NCBI RefSeq assembly: GCF_013426205.1
Contig: NC_089424.1
Coordinates: 4,030,001 to 4,094,000, forward strand
Length of the DNA: 64,000 bases
Direction of reading: 5' to 3'
From: Metarhizium brunneum
Taxonomy: Eukaryota > Ascomycota > Sordariomycetes > Hypocreales > Clavicipitaceae
The notes below the pieces were generated by a model that was given only the letters and a program-made list of their open reading frames with translations, was not told the DNA's origin and searched no databases. Below are positions 12,724 to 24,401 of this stretch, one piece after another. Within the stretch, counting starts at the first letter, position 1. Each line of letters begins with the position of its first letter. A program made the translations under genes and the position numbers.

Positions 12724-14854
12724 TTTCGCGAGGGGAGTTGAGAATGTTTCGTAGACCGACAGCTGGAAAGTTGAAAGGTGAAGGTGGTGTAACAGAGCAG
12801 AAAATCATCAATGATATCATTCTTCTTTTCTGCCGCAGGTGGGTCGTTAGGCCAATTAAACAGCCGTGTCGCCTCACAGTGCTCACACCGCCCAAACCAG
12901 AGATGCTCTCGTCGACCTTGTGAGGCACGAGCTTGTTTGGATCGCAGGTATCCATTTGATCTTTGGAATAATAAAATGGTGGCCCGTGGGAGGCCCGGGG
13001 AGCTGGCTACGACGTGACGAAGCCATTCAGAGCTCGATCTCACGCAAAGGAAGCTACGACACGGGAAACGAAGCTCTTCAGAGGGCACATGTGCAGCTTG
13101 TCAATGATGAGGATACAGGCGGCCCGCGAAGGCATTGCCATAGCGAGGTCGACTGCGAAGATGCCAATGGATGAAACCTCTGCATTCTATGCCACGACTT
13201 ACAGTGAGCCTCCCGTTCTAAGAGCGGAAATGCTCATTTTTCCTTGGAGACAATTCGCTCTTATCAGAATTGCGTCTCTGGGATGGCAGATAAAGACGGG
13301 TTGATAGTATCATCATAGGAGGAAGAGGACTGGGATGCAGCAACAATGAATCAATCCTCGCACTCTCATCTGGTAGGGAATCAAAGTCTGGAAGCTGGGC
13401 GGATGGCGAAGAATCGCCATCCGAATCATGACAAGAGTCAATACGCATTTGAGACCGGCGACTATACAAGTTCACAACAGGGCTCTGTGGGATTGACGAG
13501 TAAATACATGTAGTGACATCTGAATTTAGCGGAAGGATGAGTCCTAAAAATGCATGTGCCCTCAGAACTGATGGTAAGTGCTAATTTGGACCATCTGAGC
13601 CTTATTAGAAGTCAATTTTTCGGCGGGCGCACCGGACTCTTTTTGCTAGGTGCGCTGACACCCTACCCGGTACCTGGTCATCAGGTATTATATCATAATA
13701 TATTGGCATATATTTCACGACAAAAAAATATGTTCTACCATCAAGTACTTCAATATATATGAGGTGAGTTCAAATACCACACAGTAATTAATACAGCGAT
13801 GAGCGCACCTAGCAAAAAGAGTGAGCCCGCCAGCAATTCACAATTAGTAACCCGCCTTTTATAGACCCGTCAAATCTTGGAAGAGTTGTCAAGGCTACCC
13901 GTAACCTACTGCCGCCCTCTACAAAACTGTGATTCATCGTCATTCTGTATTTGAATAGGTGGCCCCTGAGCGCTGTGAAGTCGAGTAATAGGCTCGTGAT
14001 GGGCAATTCACTTCGCATGTTTTAAAAGAGTAGTTCAACCATTTCTGTGTACGGCAAGAGTGAAAGATACTATTTCTCTGAGAACTGACCTGGTGACTTT
14101 GTCATGATATCTCAAGGGAACTAAAGGTCGCCAGCTTTGACTATACTCGACCCCCTGCTTGAAGATCGGAGAATCGATCTCAAGTCACTGAGACTTAACG
14201 GAACCATACAGCTTCCAACGCTAAAACTTGCCTTTAGCTTTGATGGCTGGGAACATGGGCTCTGGAGCAGTAAATACAGAGGTTGACGTGGCGTTTCAAG
14301 ACGAACCTATGCACCCTGTTGTAATAAAACAGTATCTGGGCCTTTGGAACTAACTGGTGTATCTAGTAGTTGGATTTCGCATGCAATTGGCTGGAGTCGA
14401 GCAGGATAGTTGTCGCGTTGATGGATGGAGCTGCCAGCTGACGTGGGAAGTCCCTCCTCTAGTCCATGTTCTTGGATTCAGTATCTATCTACCGAGGTTT
14501 ACTAGCAAAAGAATAGAGCCCACAGCATACCCAGCGCGATGCCTGCAGCCATGGTGGTAGGAATTTGCCTAGCTTGTCCCGGCATTCGTCGTCATCGGAT
14601 GACCCCACGCCAGATGAGGCACTTGGCATGCTCCCTGGCGTAAACAAGAACCATGCAGATTCTCACCTGAATGAAGACCAAGCCAAATTGAGCAAGTTTG
14701 TCGGAACTTCAGCCGTGGCGTCTGGGGGCGCTTCAAGGTGGCGCGGAATCCCCGCATCATCTGATGTTGCCCAGAGATGCGCTCAAAACGAAAACAGCAC
14801 CCGGACTCTTTTTGTTCTGCGTAATTCATTCATCTACATGGCCGTGGGCATACA
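12724..14854. other. gene-poor stretch containing a small inverted-repeat element
   Basis: No supported gene. Overlapping minus-strand frames at 12.7-13.5 kb are open for up to about 200 codons, but they start at non-ATG codons or lack any motif I know. The first part probably holds the BRX1-like promoter. The element at 13622-13831 is described separately. A 14-base match to its terminal repeat (CCGGACTCTTTTTG) recurs at 14801. Confidence 0.45.
13622..13831. mobile_element. MITE-like element with terminal inverted repeats
   Basis: A 210-bp AT-rich unit is flanked by inverted repeats. ACTCTTTTTGCTAGGTGCGC begins the inner 21-bp match at 13636-13656, and its exact reverse complement lies at 13802-13822. 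An outer GGCGGGC at 13622 is matched by GCCCGCC at 13825-13831. There is no coding capacity. Size and structure fit a non-autonomous DNA transposon. No clear target-site duplication was seen, so the ends are approximate. Confidence 0.65.
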
Positions 14855-16543
14855 TTATGCCGAGTTGGAGTTGTCCGCACACGTCCACGCCCCAGACCCT
14901 CCGCTCTTCTTGTACGAGTCTATAATGCCGACAACTGACCCATAAGTACCGGTAATCATCAAAAAAGTGCCTGATACAACTACAAAGACACTGAAAATAA
15001 CCATCAAGACCCACTTGACGGTTCTATCTTGTTTGCCCTTGCTCCAATTATCGTACAACCACATGCAGCCCATGGGCTGGAAAGACATGAGTGTACCGAG
15101 GAGGGCCCCGATGAGGGAGACCAAGCCGCCAAAGACGGGGATGCCACTGGCTATGAGGTAGGCAATGACTGTGGTGACCAAGGTGCAGCTGAGCCAAGTC
15201 GCCCAGTGAACAAGGTTGTTTGCCGTCAGATGCCTTGATCCGCGCAAGATACGAACAAAAGCATACTTGGCCGGAAACTATAGGAACAAGCGGCAGTAGA
15301 ATCAGCACGTGCCATGTTGAAAGACATTGTCAGGCTGCAACCGGGGCAATACTCACGTGGATGACAATGGTAGTTGTTGCTACAAGACCCGGAAGGGCCA
15401 GGCCATACGCGATCCTCTTGACTACTGCGCCGGCAGAACCCAGCGCCGGAGACGCAACGTAGGAGCCGCAAAAGTAATAGACGACGGCGCCAATCGATAC
15501 ATATGTCACCGTCACCCCAGCCTGGCAGATGAGCAGACACCGCGTGTAGTGGCGCGGCTCGCGCATCTCGGCCGCGATGGCGAAGAAGGCCGGGGTGCCC
15601 GCATAGGCAAAAACAATGGACGATATGGCCGAAACGGCCGAAGTAAAGGACGGCGTCTTGAATAGCTCAAAGCCCGACACCCACGGGCCCTGCTGCGGCG
15701 CGGCCGCGGGACGGTCCTGAACGCCCACGGCGATGGTCACCAGCACGACTGCCAAAGTAAGTACTTGCGGCCGGCATCAACAAGAGCCGACTCACTTGAA
15801 ACAAGGATTCCGGTGAGGCCTATCCATGCCAGCCAGCTGATGCGGCCTAGCGTGCGGATGCTCGAGAGAATGAAGCCGATGATGGCGGCGACGGCGACAA
15901 AGACGGCCGTACATGCGCCGTGGGACGACATGGCGTTGAGGCTGATGGAAATGCCCAGCATTCCTGACCCGGCAACAAAGATCCAATCTAACCCGAGTTA
16001 GCACCGCGCATCTAGGAACACGATCTGTCTCAAGCGCCCCGCTGGGAAAAGGATGAGACGAGACCAGACCAGTCACTTACAAACGCAAAAGGCGGCGCCA
16101 AAAGCTTCCCGCCCGATGCGGCCAAACATCAAGCCACCAGCGTCATCGATGCCATACACCTCTGGATGCCGCCGCTTGAAGACGCCGACAATGTGGTCCG
16201 ACCACGTCGTAATGCCCGCGATGGTGAGCAGGCAAATGAGGCCCGGGATGAGCCCCAGAGTGTCGAATGTCGCCGGTATCGACAAGACGCCCAGGCCAAT
16301 CTGCGTCTTCATCATGAGTGCCACGGTTCCGACCCATCCAACCTGTCCATTGGTCAGTTTTTTCCCACCACGAGAGCAACTCGAGAGACTTGCATTGCGG
16401 TAGTTGGGCCCCTTTTCCGTCAAGTTGCCAAACACGGCGTCGCGGACGCCTGCGTCGCCGTCGGAACCCAGGTGCTCGCCTCCCACCACCGACAGGTGTC
16501 GCTCCTCGCCCTCGAGGCCAGAGGACCCGGACTTGCTGGACAT
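14855..16543 (-). CDS. amino-acid transporter, AAAP family (neutral amino-acid permease type)
   Basis: Five exons on the minus strand (16543-16394, 16342-16081, 15987-15796, 15748-15357, 15277-14855) give 472 residues. After a Ser/Gly-rich cytosolic N-terminus come about 11 membrane segments. Key family blocks are ALMMKTQIGLGVLSIP in the first segment, VAGSGMLGISISLNA, ISWLAWIGLTGI, VFAYAGTPAFFAIAAEM and HFPAKYAFVRILRGS. This is the Aa_trans fold, a proton-coupled importer of neutral or aromatic amino acids in the plasma membrane (Neurospora mtr type by family knowledge). The ATG at 16543 was chosen because a stop lies upstream in frame and earlier starts are not ATG. Intron 1 needs a GC donor (GCAAGT at 16393) to keep the frame. 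The PLP decarboxylase at 18.1 kb, on the same strand, could use an imported substrate; that link is inference. Confidence 0.85.
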
Positions 16544-18145
16544 TTCGGGCAAAGCACGCCGGATGGATGGGGTCGCGGGAAAGGCGCTGGCAGCCGAGCC
16601 TTGGCTGAGCGGAATCCCAACACGGGGACTCGGGCCCTTGGGAGGAGAGAAAGGAAGCAGTTGCAATTACAATTGCGCAGTTTGCACCGGACTGTTGTGA
16701 CTGAGCTGGTGTATGTATAGCTCTTGTCGAAAGATGGCAGGATTTCATGCAATGGCATGGGAATCATGGATGTTTTTAAAGGCTGCCTGGACGGCCGCAT
16801 TTGTTCTAAACTCGGCGGCCGAATCTCCACGCCCGCAACAGATTAGAGTCGTGGCTGTGGCTTCTTCTGGGCCATTTGGAGCTTTAGAGTTTTGGTGCAA
16901 TGTTGTGTGTTGTGTGTTGGTTTCCGTGGCGTCTCCTGCACTAGCTGGCCTTGATATAGCCCGTCGACTACGTACGCAGAAGCCTGCGATGGAGTGCGAA
17001 GCCATGTTTTGAACCAGACACGTGTTGTTACACGAACCCCTCTTGATGGGGAGATTTGCATCTGTCCATAGTACTCCGTATCCGCAGCGGAATGCCGATG
17101 CGGGGAGGGCATTGTTGTATTTTGCCAATTGTGGATGGCAAATGCTCCATCAAATGCTTGTTTATGATAAAGGGGTTGCTTGTGCGTGAGACTAGTCGAA
17201 AAGACGGCGACAAAGGAAAACGAGTAGCAAGGAGTAGGTCTGCCATGAAGAACAAGAAACACGTCGACATGGCAGATACCCCCAGTGACGCGCCACTTTA
17301 CTACGGGGCGTCGGAGGTGTCGTTTTTTGTTTTGTGACTCGTTTATACCGAGGCTTTATTATTTATGATGGAGATTCGGGTTCCGTTTTTTGTGGCTCAC
17401 AATGCCTTGACTTGGCTTACTCGTGTTACGATTCCCAGCAACATTGGTGGCCGCCTAACAGGTCCTCGGATATCCTGCCTCGTCCCTACCCTAGCATGCT
17501 TAATAAATACTGACCCGAAAGAATGGTTTAACGCTTTGAAATCGACAGTCTGCAGCATCATGGCCTTCGTTCAGTCATTGACGCCAACTTGGATGCCCGT
17601 CTTTGCCTAATCCGCCTAGTTGCACCAAAAACACGACAATTGCACTCAGCGATGCATTGATAAGAGACTTGGGCAGCTTGTACTTATTGATGATGATAGA
17701 TCATCAGTCGACTACCCTGCCTCGGTAATGCCTACATACCCAAGGAATCGCGAACCTCAGTGTCTACTGCACAGCGGACCGGCCGGCAACAAACTTATTC
17801 CAGGACTGATCCAGCTTCCCGATTCTCTCAATTACACTAGAAACTGAAAAAAGTCATCTTTCTTGCTAGCGGGTGGCCACAGAAAAAACTCAGATAATGA
17901 GTATTCACAATATTCTGCCGTTTCTTCTCCAGATGGACAACGCAGCAGTGACATTTCTCCTCATGATGCAACCGGTACTTTGGCCTCCATTGTCAAGACG
18001 ACCACGGCACAAGCACGTCCGTCAAGATGACAAGAAGGAACATTGCGATTAACTAGACTTTGTATTCAATTCAGCATTTTAGTCTCGTAACTGCAAAGTC
18101 TAGCCCAATGTCACGATCTCACCTCCCAGATCCTCGACTCATACC
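16544..18145. other. intergenic stretch
   Basis: Contains the transporter's upstream region and the region 3' of the decarboxylase. One TACTCCGTA copy lies at 17072-17080. Open frames here overlap on several strands and show no family signal. Confidence 0.5.
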
Positions 18146-21100
18146 TCAACCCGAGCCACTCAACACGGCCGCAATGGCATCCAGCTCCTTCTGCCAGGAA
18201 TCCGAATCCACCGTAATACGAACAAACTTGTCCTTATTTGGCCCCTCGGCATCAACCAGGACCGAGTGGCCAAGCGTCATGGTCCCAGTATACAACTTCT
18301 TCTTGAGCCCCTCGAGCAGCCCCGGCCCTGCGCTCCAAGACTCGTGAGGATCCTCCCACACCTCCACTTTGAACTTTTTCCTCTCGCCAAAGAAAAAGTT
18401 CTTGGGGAGGAGCTTGTTCTGCACCGGCATGGGCTGCTTCGACGCCTCGGGAATGTCCGACAGACCCAGGATCAAGCCCTTGCCCAAGAGGTCATTGACC
18501 GCTTTGGGGAGGGGCTCAGAAAAGGAGACGTCGCTGGCCGAGAGGTCGATATTGGGCGCCCGAACGAGCACATGGCTAATATGCTTCTGCTTCTCCGTGC
18601 CGTACAGGTAGAATGGCATAAAGTGCGCAGGGTACTCCCCGTCTTGGTTGGCAGAATTCAGCGGCCGACTCTTGATGACCTTTTTAAAGGTCACCACGCC
18701 CGTCTGAGCGTCAGATCTGTCCCCTGTTAGAGTTTGTTCTGTGACGTGATGCAGGAATAGGGGCTGCACATACTCGTAGCCCTTTCTGTGTATTTCCACA
18801 TCGAGATGCGGAGGCTGTCCTCGCTTGACTTGCATAGCGACGTGCTCCTTGATGTCTAGTTTGTGACAGGACCTCAGAATAACTACATCGGAGGGGTCAT
18901 TCTCCATCAGGGAGTTGTAAAACGCGGCCAGTTGATCGTCCAGCGCCGCCGAGAGAATAAGCTGCTGTCGTCGCGTTGCGCTATGGAACGATGTCTGGTA
19001 GACGAGGAATACGTCGGTGCCTGGCGGGAGAGTACGAGGCCCTTGCACGAGGAATTGTACCCGGTGGCTGGGGGTGTTTCTCTCTCGGCACACCTTGACT
19101 TCCTCCTTGACCACCTTTTCGAACTTGTGCATGAGTTTCTCGACAAAGTCCATCTCGGTTGGGAACGGGTTCATGACTACATTGCGCAGCACAAAGAGAC
19201 CCTGGTTGCATTTCTGAACGCCAATTCTCTCCATGAAGGTCTGGGCGCATTTGCCGTAGTCGTCTGGCCCAAACTTGGTCGAGGTTAAAAACATGGGGAT
19301 TTTGGTCGGATCCGTATTGGCCGAGGTGACGGACAACCTGTCCGTGACTCTCTTCATGAGGTAGTTTGCCTCGTCTAGGTCATTGTTGAGGCTCTTATCT
19401 TTATTTCGCCAGTTGATGGCAAATGCATTAATGTTGAGATCCGACCCTAGCATCCGGAGCATGTTGACAGCCTCCGGGGACTTGATGATTTGCTGGTTGG
19501 ACTTTCCTATGATGTTTGTGCGGATCCATTGTTTCTGCTTGTTCACCGCGTCGGAATCAAACCTTTTGGCGCCGTTTTCTTCAGCAGGCAGCATGTTGAA
19601 GGGGACGCAGGTGAAGAATTCGTTATCTATTGTGGCGTAATAGGCAGACAGCTGAGAGAAATTAGCTTCGCGTGGGATATCTCAAGGAGAGCACGGTACG
19701 TTACCCTGCCGCTGGTAAAAGCCGCTTCACCTAGTAGCATTCCGTAGCCACTAGGATTCAGGCCGATGGTATGGTTCGAGAACCACGCCGACATTGCTGC
19801 CGCACCCGGCTTGCTGAAGAAGAGAATGAAATCAGTAATGCCTACCTTGGTGGTCGCCGCTATTCAGATACTACTCACCTTCCTTCAACGCCGTATATGC
19901 CAATGTTGTCAGACGATCCCTGCGAAAGGTAGGGGACGGACCATGTCACCAAGTGTCGCAGTCTTCCATCTCGGTACACCAAACTTCCTGCAGGATACGG
20001 AATGTAACCGGCTTTATGGGGATCCACGGTAATCGAGTCTGCATGCTGCAAAGCCAAGAGATCCTCTTCCGATGTCTTCTTCAAACAAAGAGCCGGCACA
20101 AGTCTTTTGACATCAGAGGCTCCTTCTGCTCTAAAAGAAACATCGTCTTCCCCAGATGCTGTCTCAATATGCTTGGTTTCGACTGGCCCGTCTTTGGTTC
20201 GACGCAGCATGGTGGCAAAGTAGCCGCCCCAAGCTGCATCGGCGTGAATGAGAAAAGACAGGCCGTGTTTGTCCTGCAACTCTTTCCGCAGCTCCACGAT
20301 CTTGGATAGTCTGTCAACAGCCCCTTCTTCGGTTGAGCCAATTACGGCCACGACTGCGTATACAGGTGTCTGGCTCTTGGCGCAATCCAGCAGTTTCTCC
20401 TCCAGCACCTCGAGGTCAACGCGGGCATCGTTGTCGACAGGAATATTAATAATGGCTCCCGAACCCAAACCAGAAATTGCTGACGGGGTCAATTAGCTCA
20501 TCATCTTGGAGTCGGCTGTCTACACAGTATGGGGGTTGGCATACCTGCTGCTTTTGGCCACGAGTAGTGGTGTGTCGTTGAGATGAGATACTTGGCTTGC
20601 TTTTCCATCTTGAAGTACTTCTCAAGCGGTTCTCTGCCAACGGTTTGGATATTATATGGCTTGTGCGCATCCTCTATAAACTTGCTCGAGATGTCAAACT
20701 CGTCGCTGAGCTTGTGGGGAAGATCCAGAACAGTTTCGGGACGGAGGTTGAGCAGTTCCCAAGTGCTCATCTCAACGAGGAGCTTTTCTTCAGCACCAGG
20801 CATACAGGGCTTGACCTTGAATCTGTCGGCGACAAACTTTAGGTCCCCCTCTTTCATTGCCTGCACAAGAGCTAGCGGGTAGAATTTAAGATTTCGCGCT
20901 GTGTGCCGCACGTTAGCATTGCTCCATCTTGAAAGGCGGAAAAGGAAGCAAGCGAAAATTCGACGTTTACATACCAACCCACATGGATTCCAAATTCGCA
21001 ACACTGCCACCAGAGGTGATATGACCCCAGCCTACGGGGATGTCGGCGGAGGGGGATTTTGGAATCTCCGTGTTGTAGCCAAATAGAGTGCAGAGCTGTT

Positions 21101-21572
21101 GTCCAACCTTGAGCTCTACCAAGGTAGTGATGGGACTTGCTTCAAGGGCGACGTTGTTGGGATTATACAGCATGGTCATGAAGTACCCCAACAATGATGG
21201 CATGGTCAAGTCCATACACATGTGAGCCTCGTACCGCGGCGACCAGAACGGCACCGAGTGCTCGCCCAAGAGCTGGGCGGCCTTGCGCACGGCATTTCCC
21301 AGGTTATCTCTGATCTGCTGAAACTCTGGCGAGCGTCTGACTTTGGCAGTGATGAATTTCTGTAAATAGTGGTTAGTGGTGGGAAATAAGCCTCGAGGGA
21401 GGGTTTTGTTTGGGCAAAGTACCTCATCCTCGGGGAAATAATTGAGCCTGGCCTCGAGCAGCTCATCCAAAATGGTGTTTATGTTTGCTCTGAAGTCGGG
21501 CAAATTGGAACCCTTTGGGCCGATAAAATAGGAGAGAACAGCATTCTGTTCCTCCGAACCTTCTTGAGACAT
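18146..21572 (-). CDS. PLP-dependent amino-acid decarboxylase (group II) with long C-terminal extension
   Basis: Six minus-strand exons (21572-21423, 21359-20975, 20898-20545, 20479-19879, 19813-19705, 19651-18146) splice in frame to 1034 residues. The ATG at 21572 is the first in frame. The N-terminal half (roughly residues 90-560) is a fold-type I decarboxylase: WGHITSGGSVANLESMW at the cofactor-binding region, HADAAWGGYFATML with the PLP-pairing Asp, and VDPHKAGYIPYPAGSL with the Schiff-base Lys near residue 450. Bacterial and fungal relatives decarboxylate aromatic or acidic amino acids (Tyr, Trp, Glu, Asp); the substrate cannot be fixed from sequence. The last exon alone encodes about 500 residues, mostly beyond the catalytic fold. 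This extension appears conserved-looking but unassigned. The protein is probably cytosolic, with no signal or membrane segment. An amino-acid transporter lies 1.6 kb away on the same strand. Confidence 0.88.
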
Positions 21573-22775
21573 ATCGGGCACAGAGTAACTTGTCGGACGA
21601 AACGATGCGTTGTTGATATAGGCTCGTTAATGATAGGCACGAACCGCCGTGACACCAAGTAAATGCATCAATCGAAGCGCTTTATATTTATATCGGCACC
21701 GTCCCATGAGTTTCTTTGTCCAACAGTGGCGTCACTGCTTGGGCGCCGTAAATTTCGTCCCAATCCCCGTGCGTCCGACATGATGCATTTTATTGCCAAG
21801 CGGCAAATATGTCATTGGGTATTCCGCGATGGACAACATCGATGATTTGATCAATGCTACGCCTTTGCAGATGCATCATAGTATTGAGGGGAATCTGCAT
21901 ATTGCGGGCGTTCTTCATGCAACCTCACGGGTTCCGCGTTGGAGGGGGAATATGCCACGTTGGACGGATGTAGTAACTTGCATATTAGTGTAGACAAAAG
22001 AACCAAGCTGTACGCCACCATGGACGGGCGTCACGCTTCTCTAGCCGTAGTACTACCCACGGCTGCATGTCGGATCGCCAATACCGCAAGACATATACCT
22101 CCTGACACACGTCGATCGGATCAGTTTGGATGCTCCTGTCAGATCCGACAATATGGATCAATGAATACTGCATTCGTTTGTATGGGGTCTGGTACTTCCA
22201 CCAGACCCTTTCTTTTACGTGGGGGCAGCATTGGACATGCCCACATACTGCCCGCAAGATCTGATGCCCAAATTGGCGACGTCGTCGACGTTTCAAGGCT
22301 GATATCGTTACTAGACAGTGATATGAAGTAGTATTTGAAACTGGCAACCAGAACGTTATATCTTCATGTGTTTACTCATTTTCCAAGTCCTTGTACTCAA
22401 TACCACAATACTTGTATCCAATGAGTACTGGGCTATGCTTGTAACAAAACATCTCAACATGTTCTAGTCGAACTTGGTCTTGGCAGCCAACTGGCTCGGA
22501 ACCATTTACTTCCCATCCTCCAAGTAGGGAAGAGGGGGCAGGGGGTGAATGAAAGTATGTCTCTGGTAAATGCTCCAGGTGATGTGACAAAGATGCCTGA
22601 CTTGCTTCCCGACTCGCAGGTCAAATGTTCGCTTTCAAAAGAATCGTCATCGTCCACTTCCTAGACAAGATTGCATGTCTGAAAGCCTAGAGATGTGTCT
22701 GCTTTTTGAGTCATGTCTATTACTGGCGCAGGCGGTCGGCATGCGACGCGCCCTGTCAATTTATCCGCCAACAGC
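21573..22775. other. intergenic stretch
   Basis: Holds the decarboxylase upstream region. No gene, RNA or repeat could be supported on either strand. Confidence 0.5.
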
Positions 22776-23499
22776 TTACGTATTCTTATCAACCTCTTGG
22801 CGGGAGTGATCGAGCAGACTCCGCAAATCGGGAGGCAGCTTTTTCCCTTCATCACTGTCGTTCCAGCGACGGTGTGCCTGCTTGCACCACCGAAAATGTT
22901 CCAGAAACCCGTCCCGCGAATATAGCGTATTGCGAGCCTCGTATGCCCATGACCAGAGCTTCATGTCGCGCATGACACAGCCGTTTGCGACAAGCAGTTG
23001 ACATCCGGCACAGGACACACCTTCTTCGACTTGGCCTGTTGATGTATCATAATAAGGAAGTGCACACGTCCCCATAAAGTTGAGAATTTGCCCTCGCTGC
23101 ACGAGCGATGCCGGACTCGGTCGGTATGGGTACTCGTCCACAAACATTAGTGCCTGATAAGCAGAAACAATGGTCATGCGAGATTTGTATGTGGACTGCT
23201 CCATGTTGTATGTTCCAGGCAGAGTCTTGAACCTTTTAAGTTGATCCATGTCACACTTGGGCAATTGGAACCGCCTTTTAACAGCAGTGACAGAGTACAT
23301 TTGGAGCTCGGGTGCCTCCTGAAAGCATCTGTAACAGCATCGTTCCCATGTTAACAGGGAAATAAACCCACCAAACCCATCGCATATGGCGCAAGCCTTT
23401 GTGCAGAGTGCTCGGTAACAGTCCAGTAAGGAAACGCTCGTGGCAACTCCCGTTCGCAGCAAGGCACAGACAAGGTTGAGTCCGTGCGAGAGGACCAAC
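22776..23499 (-). pseudogene. 5'-truncated F-box-type fungal gene fragment
   Basis: A 240-codon frame without an ATG near its start. It matches the C-terminal body of a common fungal F-box protein family. The visible signs are a Cys-rich block (CTKACAICDGFGGF, then WERCCYRCFQEAPEL), LKRFKTLPGTYNMEQ and ALPYYDTSTGQVEEGVSC, ending in a long Trp/Arg-rich helix region. The N-terminal F-box, which binds Skp1 in SCF ubiquitin ligases, is missing. Immediately upstream on the same strand, the sequence changes to an RCC1-like fragment at about 23500, so this is half of a chimera. A functional product is unlikely. Confidence 0.65.
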
Positions 23500-24000
23500 C
23501 GGTATTGCTTGAGAGAATAGCGTTCTCATCGTTCACACCCCACGTAATAATTTTATTGTCCGACGTTAGCGCAACAGTATGCATGCCGCCACAGGCGACT
23601 TGGACAACAGCGAAAGCAGACAAATGTGGGTTGCGCGTAGGACGTAGGGCTTCGTTTTCTTCGGTCCAAGACCAAGCTCGCCCATTTCACCACCGCCGAA
23701 AACAAGAACCGTGAGCTTCGCGGTAGGCGCATTGTTGATGGTGGCTAATTTGGTTGGCTCCTTGGACCTAATTGAGCCGGTTTTCGCCCGTTTTGAGATG
23801 CCAGAAGTGGTGGTAGATGTCTGATCATCGTGCGCAGGTTCTAAAGAGCGTTTGCGCCCAGCGGCTGTGGACCTCGCATTATTTTGATTGGCAATGAGTT
23901 TCGAGGTCGATTTGGCGATTCGCGGCATTGTGCCCTTTCGATTCGATCCGTGTTTTTGATCATTGACTTTGCGTTCTCTTGAGGCCGATACAGAAGGCAT
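23500..24000 (-). pseudogene. RCC1-like (Ran exchange factor) N-terminal fragment, frameshifted
   Basis: Starting at ATG 24000, the frame encodes a basic Ser/Lys-rich N-terminus, then LTVLVFGGGEMGELGLGPKK, the opening of an RCC1 beta-propeller. The next blade (AFAVVQVACGGMHTVALTSD, then KIITWGVNDENA) is in a different frame. Comparison with the expected spacing suggests loss of about one base near 23640-23655. Homology ends near 23500, where F-box-family sequence begins. RCC1 is the nuclear GEF for Ran and is essential, so an intact gene should exist elsewhere. Only about one and a half of seven blades remain. Confidence 0.72.
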
Positions 24001-24289
24001 TTGAGCAACTTTGCTTTCTGTCTTTTGCTTTGGTGGATTGGTAGGAATTGCGATTTGATATTCCAGAATTAGGCAGAATAAAAAACCAGGCCCCATCGGA
24101 TGTAAACAAAGGCGCGGGACATGAATACGCACGGACTATGTGTCAGCGCACGGCAGAAAACAAGTACAGGTACCGAGTCATAATCAGCACTCTAAGAACG
24201 GTGAATGATAAAAAAAAATGCGAATTCAAATGCCGCATACTTACTTATTCCGTAGGATTCTCTGCCCTCTCTCAGGCCAGGCAAATATG

Positions 24290-24297
24290 AAAAAAAA
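24290..24297 (-). terminator. RNA polymerase III terminator of the tRNA
   Basis: Eight A on the plus strand read as T8 one base beyond the 3' end of the tRNA-Arg on the minus strand, a strong Pol III stop. Confidence 0.8.
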
Positions 24298-24298
24298 T

Positions 24299-24401
24299 TG
24301 ACCGAGACAGGGGTCGAACCTGCGACCTTCTGATCACGGGATAATAATATTATAAGAATATTTAATCGTAGTCAGACGCTCTGCCATTGAGCTACACGGC
24401 C
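24299..24401 (-). tRNA. tRNA-Arg (anticodon ACG) with intron
   Basis: On the minus strand the sequence folds as a tRNA. The acceptor 5' GGCCGTG pairs with 3' CTCGGTC (one U-U mismatch and one G-U pair). A D-arm (GCTC...GAGC), the anticodon stem TCTGA/TCAGA and a T-arm with GGTTCGAACCC follow. Removing a 31-base AT-rich intron placed one base 3' of the anticodon leaves the 7-base loop CTACGAA, so the anticodon is ACG (Arg, reading CGT and, with inosine, CGC/CGA). The mature length is 72 bases without CCA. Confidence 0.88.

Noticed and set aside
12639..13475. Minus-strand frames upstream of the BRX1-like start, including one of 149 codons
   Set aside because: Composition is not protein-like and no motif is present; the part overlapping the BRX1 exon 1 is simply another frame of it.
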